Origin: Clostridia bacterium
GTDB taxonomy: Bacteria > Bacillota > Clostridia > Oscillospirales > Butyricicoccaceae
Direction: 5' to 3'
DNA length: 5,050 nt
NCBI GenBank assembly: GCA_017560175.1
Contig: JAFYOK010000140.1
Span: 1-5,050 of the forward strand
The notes below the pieces were generated by a model that searched no databases, had not been told where the DNA came from, and saw only the letters and a program-made list of their open reading frames with translations. Shown here one piece after another: positions 1-5,050 of the stretch; the first letter of the stretch is position 1; the number at the start of each line of letters is the position of its first letter. A program made the translations under genes and the position numbers.

Positions 1-2
1 AT

Positions 3-1193
3 CGAAACGGAGAACTACAGGTTTTGATCAACGTCAACATCTTGACCGAAGGTGTAGACCTGCCGAAAACCAAGACTGTATTCCTGGCAAGACCTACTGT
101 CTCCTCCATTCTGATGACCCAGATGGTTGGTCGTGCATTGCGTGGACCAGATGCAGGCGGCACAGCCAGTGCATATATTGTTTCTTTTGTAGATCATTGG
201 AATGAGCACATCGCTTGGGTTAACCCTGAAAGTCTGTTCGAAGGAAATAACGATTTCCGAGACAATGATTCTGAGCGAGCAAAACGCGACCTGCGTATGA
301 TTTCCATTTCCAAGATCGAGGAATTTGCTTCGATTTTAGATGATACAGTAGATACTGCTGCACTGGAGAAAGTGCCCTTTGAGCAAAGAATCCCTGTTGG
401 AATGTATGCTTTTACATATCTTGAAGAAAATGGAATGGATCATAGTTATCAGGTAATGGTCTACGACAGTACACAGGCTTCCTATAAAAACTTGATGGAT
501 GCACTCCCTTCTTTGTTCAAGTCTTTTAATGCGGCTGAAGAATATTTAGAAGAATCACTGCTCGATGAAATGGAAACTCAATGCAGAGATTCTTTCTTCT
601 GTGGAGAAATGATTCCTGCATACGAAAGAAAAGATGTACTAAATATTCTGAAATACTATGCCCAATATGAAGCAGTTCCTCAATTCTACACCTTTGCCGA
701 GATTGATCGAAGCAAGCTCGATGTACGAAAGATTGCTCAGCATATTTGGGATGAGGACATGGGTGAGCGCAAGAGAACAGAGTATATTGATTCTCTTTGG
801 GAATCCAGCGATGATAATATGCTTCGCCTGTTCTTTGGCAGAAAGCTTTACTTCCTCCGTCAGCTGAATATTGAATTGATGAAACTATCACATCCGGATA
901 TTTACGATGACGAAAACAACATCCGATATGAACCTAAAGCCATAGAAGATATGCCCTTGCATGAAATCGGAAAAATCAACCCCGCTTTGGAAAAACATTT
1001 GAGAGATCATGCTTATGAAAAAGCGAAAGATGCAAACGGAAACTATCAGTGTGCTCGCTGTGGTATTACGGACAAGTCTCGTATCTATTTTCAAGTCGAT
1101 CATATTGTTCCGATGAACAACGGTGGCAAGAGTGTTGCAGACAATTTGCAGATTCTTTGCCGTCAATGCAATGGAATCAAAAGCGATAAGTAA
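3..1193 (+). CDS. C-terminal part of SF2 (DEAD/DEAH-type) helicase with C-terminal HNH endonuclease domain; 5' end outside window
   Basis: The reading frame is open to the left edge, so the gene starts upstream; the TTG at 24 lies inside helicase motif V context and is not a start. About 396 residues are visible. Numbered from the window edge, residues 9-19 (INVNILTEGVDLP region) match SF2 motif V, and the QMVGRALRGP stretch near residue 40 is motif VI with its arginine finger. These belong to the second RecA-like lobe of an ATP-dependent DNA or RNA translocase. About 280 residues of mostly helical, charged sequence with no family I recognise follow. The last 47 residues (from about 350) form an HNH nuclease: CxxC, then VDHIVPMNNGG, then NLQILCRQCN and a final lysine-rich end, with the two cysteine pairs as zinc ligands and the DH pair as the catalytic centre. 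By family knowledge this suggests helicase-driven DNA cleavage, as in restriction or phage defence. It is coupled to the next gene by a one-base overlap. Substrate and full length are unknown. Confidence 0.9.
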   Translation, partial: RNGELQVLINVNILTEGVDLPKTKTVFLARPTVSSILMTQMVGRALRGPDAGGTASAYIVSFVDHWNEHIAWVNPESLFEGNNDFRDNDSERAKRDLRMISISKIEEFASILDDTVDTAALEKVPFEQRIPVGMYAFTYLEENGMDHSYQVMVYDSTQASYKNLMDALPSLFKSFNAAEEYLEESLLDEMETQCRDSFFCGEMIPAYERKDVLNILKYYAQYEAVPQFYTFAEIDRSKLDVRKIAQHIWDEDMGERKRTEYIDSLWESSDDNMLRLFFGRKLYFLRQLNIELMKLSHPDIYDDENNIRYEPKAIEDMPLHEIGKINPALEKHLRDHAYEKAKDANGNYQCARCGITDKSRIYFQVDHIVPMNNGGKSVADNLQILCRQCNGIKSDK

Positions 1194-1726
1194 TGCAAGA
1201 GCTTTGTTATTCTACACTCGATATTGCAGTAATCATCAGTAGTATGCAACTCGGTTGTCGAGATGAAAACAGAATACTTGACCGGATATGGGAGGGAGAG
1301 AAAACCTTTCTCGATACTCCATATAGGGAAAATCAGCGGAAGTTCATTTTAGACACTTATCATTGGCTGCAATATTTCTATGACAAGCCTATTATAGACA
1401 GAGAGTTTCCAGCCATTCAAAAAGATTTGGCAAACTCAAATAGAACTTTACAGGCAGAACAACTAACCAGTGATTTTTCTGACTTGGATTTGTTTTTCAA
1501 AAGTATCCGTATCCGTATTTTGTATGGATTCGGAAATGATTATATAAGAATTAAGTTGAGAACACTGCTCAAGCAATACGGATATAAGCGAAGGTCACAG
1601 TTGTTACTGCAACATATCAATCGTTGTATGCAATTCTATCATCTGGAGGCTACACTGCGTGGTGGCATACCTTGTTGCATTGAAACAGCTGATCTGGATC
1701 AAATGTTGACATTTCGAGTTGTCTAA
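1193..1726 (+). CDS. Hypothetical protein, 177 aa, translationally coupled to the helicase-HNH gene
   Basis: The ATG overlaps the helicase stop codon by one base (TAATG), and no strong Shine-Dalgarno sequence is seen just upstream, so translation probably depends on termination and re-initiation. I do not recognise a family. The protein appears mainly alpha-helical, rich in aromatic and basic residues, with no signal peptide and no membrane segment. Notable stretches are an aromatic segment around residues 56-66 (TYHWLQYFYDK), an Arg/Ile segment RIRILYGF near 105-113, and a basic segment YKRRSQLLLQHINR near 130-143 that could contact nucleic acid or the partner protein. Cysteines are scattered and form no obvious zinc site. 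Base composition is AT-rich like the helicase and unlike the genes to the right, so the two probably moved together. Position and coupling suggest a dedicated accessory subunit (target recognition, regulator or immunity partner); this is inference only. It is the last gene of the operon, ending just before a terminator. Confidence 0.8.
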   Translation: MQELCYSTLDIAVIISSMQLGCRDENRILDRIWEGEKTFLDTPYRENQRKFILDTYHWLQYFYDKPIIDREFPAIQKDLANSNRTLQAEQLTSDFSDLDLFFKSIRIRILYGFGNDYIRIKLRTLLKQYGYKRRSQLLLQHINRCMQFYHLEATLRGGIPCCIETADLDQMLTFRVV

Positions 1727-1728
1727 TG

Positions 1729-1759
1729 AAAAAGCCACCTCAGACGAGGTGGCTCTTTT
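1729..1759. terminator. Bidirectional Rho-independent terminator between convergent genes
   Basis: A 9-bp perfect stem, AGCCACCTC (1733-1741) with GAGGTGGCT (1746-1754), closes a 4-base loop AGAC. On the plus strand the stem is followed by CTTTTC, ending the helicase-HNH operon. On the minus strand it is followed by five T (complement of the A run 1729-1733), ending the deacetylase-like gene whose stop lies only a few bases away at 1763. One hairpin therefore serves both converging transcripts. Confidence 0.9.
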
Positions 1760-1762
1760 CTG

Positions 1763-3094
1763 TCAATTCAGGGGAGGACGCGAGGGATCCAGGACCAATG
1801 TCGGATCGAAGAAATGATTGGACACGCGCTCGGGATGTTTAATCATGGTATAGCCATCCAGATTGAGGCGCTCCATATAAAATACATCCTCTGTAAACCA
1901 TGCATTCATACCCGAACCGACCGGACAATAGATATGGAATCCGCCCTCCTCCACCAGGTAGCGGAAGCGTTCTTCCTGCGCGCCGAAATTAACACCAAAA
2001 GGCGAAATGAAGATGTTGGTGTCCCCTACATAGGGTTCGATTTCATTCTTCCAACGGCCGGTATCATAGGCCATCTCCTCCATGGTGATGGTGCGCTTGT
2101 TCCAGTACTGGTTATGGGTATAGCTGTGGCTGGAGATCTGCCAACCCCAGTTGCGGAGGGCAGTTGCGATCTCCTCGACCTTACGCAGCATAGCCTCTCC
2201 TTCTTCGGGTGTGAACCAATCAAGATCGGTAATACGATAGCCGAATGCACCGGCATAGCCGGTCTGCGCTACGATGCCCTTGGCGCCACGGAAAGAGAAC
2301 TCGGGATGCTCGAGAACAAAACTGTCGAGGATGGGCATGACATCACCATCATAGGTGGCATGCTCGATGCCGTCGGCATCCTTGACGATGGTGACCACAC
2401 GACCGTTTTCATCCACGTCCAGACGGACGGCAAAACCGTCGGTCTTCATGTAGTCATAATAGTTGACATCATCGATGGAAATGACCAGCGGCTTCTTGCC
2501 TTCGGGCAGCAAAATCTCGGCAGGCATGGCCTTACCGTCCGCATCAAACTCGACCATTTTTGTAATATCGTAAAGAACAAAATCATTCTCCAGCAGCAGC
2601 GGCAGCATCTTCCGGAACTCACTGACAGTGGTCATCCACTCATTATATCCTTGCGCCGAGTGACCGACATTGTCAAATGCCAGATCGGTGTCGATGATCA
2701 GACTGTGGAAAAAGATGTGATAATAGCGGCCCGTATAGGGTACAAGAGCACTCTTGAGAGCCTCGATCTCGGTTCTCCCGGCAGCAACCGCCTCATCCTC
2801 TATATCTTTCAGCAGAGCCAATGCCTCATCGTAGTAATAACCGCGCGCCAGCAGATCGGCTTCGGCCAGCAGGGCTTCATAATCTTCTTCCACAGGCTGT
2901 GGTTCTTCCGGCGTTACAGTTTCCTGCTCCATGGTCGGTGTATCTTTCTTGGTATCGGGCGTGTCTGCCTTCTCAGTCCGGGGCATAAAGCGAACGAGTG
3001 CTGTAATTGCCATGATAACGGCAATTCCTGCCAATATGTATAAAGGCCATTTGGATAACTTCCTCGATGGACCTGCATCGTGCTTGAGCGCCAT
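1763..3094 (-). CDS. Membrane-anchored polysaccharide deacetylase-like (NodB-fold) protein
   Basis: 443 residues. The N-terminus is a signal anchor: basic residues up to 15, then one hydrophobic segment at about 17-36, with no evident cleavage or lipobox cysteine. A Thr/Pro/Glu-rich linker (about 40-70) and a helical stretch (72-118) with TPR-like spacing follow, so the catalytic part should lie outside the membrane. The rest fits a divergent carbohydrate esterase 4 (NodB) fold: SIDDV at 206-210 in place of TFDDG (metal and base aspartates kept), HSYTH at 323-327 matching the HSxxH metal motif, and SPFG at 364-367 where canonical enzymes have RxPY/F. The likely role is removal of acyl groups from a cell-wall or surface glycan, but the missing arginine and a long insert between motifs 1 and 2 leave the substrate open. 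The start is supported by AGAGGG (3101-3106) six bases before the ATG. It appears monocistronic, with a -10 box upstream and a terminator downstream. Confidence 0.85.
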   Translation of the reverse strand: MALKHDAGPSRKLSKWPLYILAGIAVIMAITALVRFMPRTEKADTPDTKKDTPTMEQETVTPEEPQPVEEDYEALLAEADLLARGYYYDEALALLKDIEDEAVAAGRTEIEALKSALVPYTGRYYHIFFHSLIIDTDLAFDNVGHSAQGYNEWMTTVSEFRKMLPLLLENDFVLYDITKMVEFDADGKAMPAEILLPEGKKPLVISIDDVNYYDYMKTDGFAVRLDVDENGRVVTIVKDADGIEHATYDGDVMPILDSFVLEHPEFSFRGAKGIVAQTGYAGAFGYRITDLDWFTPEEGEAMLRKVEEIATALRNWGWQISSHSYTHNQYWNKRTITMEEMAYDTGRWKNEIEPYVGDTNIFISPFGVNFGAQEERFRYLVEEGGFHIYCPVGSGMNAWFTEDVFYMERLNLDGYTMIKHPERVSNHFFDPTLVLDPSRPPLN

Positions 3095-3131
3095 ATCTAT
3101 CCCTCTTTTCGTCTGTATTCTTTATATTTCT

Positions 3132-3137
3132 ATTATA
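3132..3137 (-). promoter_or_regulatory. Putative -10 box of the deacetylase-like gene
   Basis: On the minus strand a perfect TATAAT lies in an AT-rich stretch about 38 bases before the ATG, downstream of the terminator of the M20 gene. No good -35 hexamer is present at 16-18 bases; the sequence at 3155-3160 reads TCGTCT. The site would give a short 5' leader of roughly 30 bases containing the AGAGGG ribosome binding site. The weak -35 makes this tentative. Confidence 0.4.
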
Positions 3138-3192
3138 TCATTAAGACGGCCTGAAGACGATACAGGTTCCAGCTTTTTTCGACTTTTGATGC

Positions 3193-3222
3193 AAAAACAG
3201 CCCATCCGTTTGGATGGGCTGT
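3193..3222 (-). terminator. Rho-independent terminator of the M20 amidohydrolase transcript
   Basis: An 11-bp perfect stem, ACAGCCCATCC (3197-3207) with GGATGGGCTGT (3212-3222), closes a 4-base loop GTTT. Read on the minus strand it is followed by a T run (complement of A 3193-3197). It lies about 115 bases beyond the M20 stop codon, so the hairpin repeat cluster between them would be part of the 3' untranslated region of that mRNA. The plus strand has no T run after the stem, so it acts in one direction. Confidence 0.88.
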
Positions 3223-3235
3223 AATGTTTATTCCA

Positions 3236-3333
3236 TGCGTCGCAGACACCTCAACTCGATCGAAGATCGAATATCGCTGTGCGCAGCGCAATATCACTTG
3301 TGAAGCAAATATCACTCGCCGCAGGCGAATATC
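3236..3333. repeat. Tandem mini-hairpin repeat cluster A (AATATC-linked)
   Basis: It opens with TGCGTCGCAGACACCT (3236-3251), a 16-mer that recurs exactly at 4695-4710. Four small stem-loops follow, each ending in AATATC (at 3270, 3290, 3308 and 3328; spacing 20, 18, 20). Stems: TCGATC/GATCGA with loop GAA (3256-3270), CGCTG/CAGCG with loop TGCG (3275-3288), TTGT/GCAA with one G-T pair and loop GAA (3298-3308), TCGCC/GGCGA with loop GCA (3316-3328). Stem sequences differ completely but pairing is kept, which points to selection for, or generation of, structure. It ends four bases before the M20 stop codon. I cannot name the family. Confidence 0.8.
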
Positions 3334-3337
3334 GTTT

Positions 3338-4633
3338 TTACTTCGCCAGGTTGTCCATCAGCTCAAGGTAGGTTTCCTTGGTGAGAGGTGCCTTGAAGTT
3401 GTTCTTGACTTCCATACCCTTTTCGCAATCGTTGGCCAGCAGGTCGATGACGGTCATGGCCAGCATCTTGGCTGCCTTGATGTAAGCCAGGTCGGGATCA
3501 CCGATCTCATAGTGGGAAGAATGACCGACACCCTCAGCACCGCCGACGAATGCGTGGACGGTGGGGATCAGGTTGGAAACGTCGTTGGCCTCGGTTGTGC
3601 CGCCGGAGGGGGACTTGCCCAGACGCTCTTCGCCGACCAGCTCGACAATGTTGCCCTCGACCAGGCTCTTCAGCTCGGGCGATTCGACAGCAAACAGGTA
3701 GCCGGGCAGGTTGTAGATCTTGCACTCAGCACCCATAGCCATAGCACCGGCCTGCAGCGCACGGTCGATCTTGGCGGATGCGTCCTTGATGGCCTCTGTG
3801 GAGCGGCCGCGGACGAAGGTCTCGATCTGTACAAATGCGGGAACGACATTGACCAGGCTGCCGCCCTTGGTCATGATGGGATGGAAACGGATGCCGTCTT
3901 CATCCTTGAATGTTGTACGCAGAGCGTCGCAGGCTGTCAGACCGATCTTGGCAGCATCCAGCGCGTTGACACCCATGTGGGGAGCCGCTGCATGGCTTTC
4001 CTTACCGATGTACTGGATGATCTTGGCAACAAAGCCCATGCCGCCGGGACCACCGGCTGTCATCTTATCACCTGTGCCTGTGTGCTGCATGATCATGCAG
4101 TCGACATCGTCAAAGACACCCAGCTTGATGAACTCCTGCTTGCCGCCCAGGTAAGAAATCTTACCCTGCTGCATCATTTCGTTTCTCCACTCCAGCTCAA
4201 CGCCTTCTTCGGCGGGAACAGCCATCAGAGCGACGTCGCCGGCCAGATGTTCCATAACGCCCGATTCCTTCAGACCATAGGCAACGCCCATGACCGAAGC
4301 GATCTGTGCAAAGTGGCCGCAGGAATGTGCAGCGCCTGTGACGGGGTCTGCACAGCGATGCTCGGGGCAAACAACAGCATCCAGCTCGCCCATAACGGCG
4401 ACCTTCATTTTATGCTCCTTACCGGGCATATTGGCAACAACGCCTGTAATGGCGATCTCATCCTTGTATTCCAGGCCCAGCTCGTCAAAGACAGCCTTGA
4501 CCTTGGCAGCGGTCTTGAATTCCTTATAACCCAGTTCGGGCTCCTGGAAGATGCTCTCACCAACGGCGATGATCTTTTCTGCGTTCTTATCGATAGCGGC
4601 GCATACAGCAGCCTTCATTTCCTGTACAGTCAT
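3338..4633 (-). CDS. M20-family metallo-amidohydrolase (peptidase M20 / aminoacylase-like)
   Basis: 431 residues, a normal length for this family. These are cytosolic dinuclear-metal enzymes that hydrolyse amide bonds of N-acyl amino acids, small peptides or related conjugates. Visible motifs in order: FQEPELGYKE (29-38), GELDAV (82-87), HSCGH (103-107, metal-ligand Cys and His), PAEEG (140-144, catalytic and ligand glutamates), QHTG (183-186, ligand His), the dimerisation/lid-domain segment KESHAAAPHMGVNALDAA (211-228), GTTEANDVSN (345-354), and GHSSHYE (370-376, last ligand His). No signal peptide is seen. The ATG at 4633 was chosen because AAGGAG lies nine bases upstream and family homology begins there; an in-frame extension to 4756 would only translate the repeats. 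It lies 179 bases downstream of a close paralogue on the same strand, probably in one transcript ended at 3193-3222. The substrate cannot be told from sequence; the HSCGHFAQ context differs from the usual HACGHDxH of aminoacylases. Confidence 0.92.
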   Translation of the reverse strand: MTVQEMKAAVCAAIDKNAEKIIAVGESIFQEPELGYKEFKTAAKVKAVFDELGLEYKDEIAITGVVANMPGKEHKMKVAVMGELDAVVCPEHRCADPVTGAAHSCGHFAQIASVMGVAYGLKESGVMEHLAGDVALMAVPAEEGVELEWRNEMMQQGKISYLGGKQEFIKLGVFDDVDCMIMQHTGTGDKMTAGGPGGMGFVAKIIQYIGKESHAAAPHMGVNALDAAKIGLTACDALRTTFKDEDGIRFHPIMTKGGSLVNVVPAFVQIETFVRGRSTEAIKDASAKIDRALQAGAMAMGAECKIYNLPGYLFAVESPELKSLVEGNIVELVGEERLGKSPSGGTTEANDVSNLIPTVHAFVGGAEGVGHSSHYEIGDPDLAYIKAAKMLAMTVIDLLANDCEKGMEVKNNFKAPLTKETYLELMDNLAK

Positions 4634-4642
4634 GGTGTGGAT

Positions 4643-4648
4643 CTCCTT
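4643..4648 (-). promoter_or_regulatory. Shine-Dalgarno site that fixes the M20 start
   Basis: AAGGAG on the minus strand sits nine bases before the ATG at 4633-4631. The longer in-frame start at 4756 has no comparable site and reads through the hairpin repeats, so this site decides the start. Confidence 0.8.
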
Positions 4649-4664
4649 TATATCTGATTTCCTC

Positions 4665-4686
4665 GGGCCGATGTGGGCATCGGCCC
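4665..4686. repeat. Perfect 9-bp hairpin in the leader of the M20 gene
   Basis: GGGCCGATG (4665-4673) pairs with CATCGGCCC (4678-4686) around the loop TGGG, giving a very GC-rich stem. Neither strand has a T run after it, so it is not a standard terminator. It lies 8 bases from repeat cluster B and about 16 bases upstream of the ribosome binding site of the M20 gene, which it does not overlap. It may be a REP-like dispersed element or an mRNA processing or stability element; the function is not determined by the sequence. Confidence 0.6.
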
Positions 4687-4694
4687 CTGCAAAT

Positions 4695-4811
4695 TGCGTC
4701 GCAGACACCTTCACATTCCGAAGGAATATTTCATCTTTGCTCTGCAAATATTTCACCTGCGACAGCAGATTTCACCCACCCAAAAGGTGGATTTCATTGC
4801 CCTAACAGGGC
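4695..4811. repeat. Tandem mini-hairpin repeat cluster B (ATTTCA-linked)
   Basis: It starts with the same 16-mer TGCGTCGCAGACACCT (4695-4710) as cluster A. Five stem-loops follow: ATTCC/GGAAT with loop GAA (4715-4727), TTTGC/GCAAA with loop TCT (4736-4748), CTGC/GCAG with loop GACA (4757-4768), CCACC/GGTGG with loop CAAAA (4776-4790), GCCCT/AGGGC with loop AAC (4799-4811). The first four are each followed by ATTTCA (at 4728, 4750, 4769 and 4791; spacing 22, 19, 22). The cluster ends one base before the stop codon of the upstream M20 paralogue, as cluster A ends just before the stop of the other. There is no long open frame of its own. Confidence 0.8.
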
Positions 4812-4812
4812 T

Positions 4813-5050
4813 TTACTTAGCCAGCTCGTTGAGCAGCTCCAGATAGGTCTCCTTGGTGAGGGGAGCCTGGAAGTTTTCCTTAACGACCTTTGCCTTCTCT
4901 GCGCCGTTAGCCAGCAGATCGATGACGCTCAGTGCCATCATCTTGGCTGCCTTGATGTAAGCCAGTTCGGGATCGCCGATGTCGTAGTTGGAAGAATGGC
5001 CGATACCGATGGAACCGCCGACGAATGCATGGACGGTGGGGATCAGGTTG
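4813..5050 (-). CDS. M20-family amidohydrolase paralogue, C-terminal 78 residues; 5' end outside window
   Basis: On the minus strand the frame is open from the right edge to a TAA at 4815-4813. The visible tail runs from NLIPTVHAFVGG through GIGHSSNYDIGDPELAYIKAAKMM to APLTKETYLELLNELAK. By eye 59 of 78 residues match the C-terminus of the complete M20 protein at 3338-4633 with no gaps, so the two are tandem paralogues. The last metal-ligand histidine (in GHSS) is kept; the residue three on changes from His to Asn, a position that varies in the family. It should be the first of the two genes in transcription order, and its promoter lies outside the window. Divergence at about a quarter of positions suggests an old duplication with possible difference in substrate. 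Confidence 0.92.
   Translation of the reverse strand, partial: NLIPTVHAFVGGSIGIGHSSNYDIGDPELAYIKAAKMMALSVIDLLANGAEKAKVVKENFQAPLTKETYLELLNELAK

Noticed and set aside
24..26. TTG as start of the helicase gene
   Set aside because: The frame is open to the window edge and helicase motif V begins at once, so upstream lobes must be encoded outside the window.
526..891. 121-codon open frame antisense to the helicase
   Set aside because: It is opposite a continuous helicase-HNH reading frame, with no ribosome binding site or recognisable domain.
1814..3043. 409-codon open frame on the plus strand, antisense to the deacetylase-like gene
   Set aside because: It lies wholly opposite a gene with recognisable motifs, a good ribosome binding site and a promoter; its translation has no domain and is a by-product of codon use on the other strand.
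3224..4657. 477-codon open frame on the plus strand, antisense to the M20 gene
   Set aside because: The minus-strand frame encodes all M20 motifs; the plus frame starts in the terminator and runs through the hairpin repeats, with no family resemblance.
4665..4686. Terminator of the upstream M20 paralogue
   Set aside because: Neither strand carries a T run after the stem, and the downstream M20 gene has no clear promoter of its own, which favours read-through.
4634..4756. 41-codon N-terminal extension of the M20 protein
   Set aside because: It would translate the hairpin array and the GC-rich hairpin; the AAGGAG site and the start of homology both indicate the ATG at 4633.
3236..4811. CRISPR array for the hairpin clusters
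   Set aside because: Units are only 18-22 bases, the constant part is 6-7 bases, and the variable part is self-complementary; no spacer-like unique DNA or cas gene is present.

Overview
The window looks like a chromosomal segment of a gut-type Bacillota, probably a clostridium of the Oscillospiraceae/Ruminococcaceae kind. This rests on strong purine-rich Shine-Dalgarno sites, compact Rho-independent terminators, a signal-anchored polysaccharide-deacetylase-like protein and tandem M20 amidohydrolases. The assignment is an inference from style, not from a marker gene.

Left part (1 to about 1730, plus strand): the 3' end of a large superfamily 2 helicase gene whose product carries an HNH nuclease domain at its extreme C-terminus. 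It overlaps by one base (TAATG) with a gene for a 177-residue protein I do not recognise. Both are visibly AT-richer than the rest (for example 20 of 60 G+C at 541-600 against 37 of 60 at 3781-3840). Helicase plus HNH plus a small coupled partner is the architecture of a DNA-targeting defence module, and this is the best candidate in the window for a poorly described system. A bidirectional terminator closes it at 1729-1759.

Middle part (1763-3094, minus strand): a membrane-anchored, extracytoplasmic protein with a divergent NodB-type polysaccharide deacetylase fold, convergent with the helicase operon. It has its own -10 box, Shine-Dalgarno site and the shared terminator.

Right part (3193-5050, minus strand): a complete M20-family metallo-amidohydrolase gene (3338-4633) preceded by the 3' end of a close paralogue (4813-5049, about three quarters identical over the 78 visible residues), so a tandem duplication. 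Directly behind each stop codon is a cluster of small tandem hairpins (3236-3333 and 4695-4811). Each cluster is bounded on the side away from the gene by the same 16-base sequence. Stem sequences differ from hairpin to hairpin while pairing is kept, and the linkers are nearly constant (ATATCAC in one cluster, ATTTCA in the other). A separate 9-bp perfect hairpin lies between the second cluster and the start of the complete M20 gene. These repeats are the clearest non-coding structure here.
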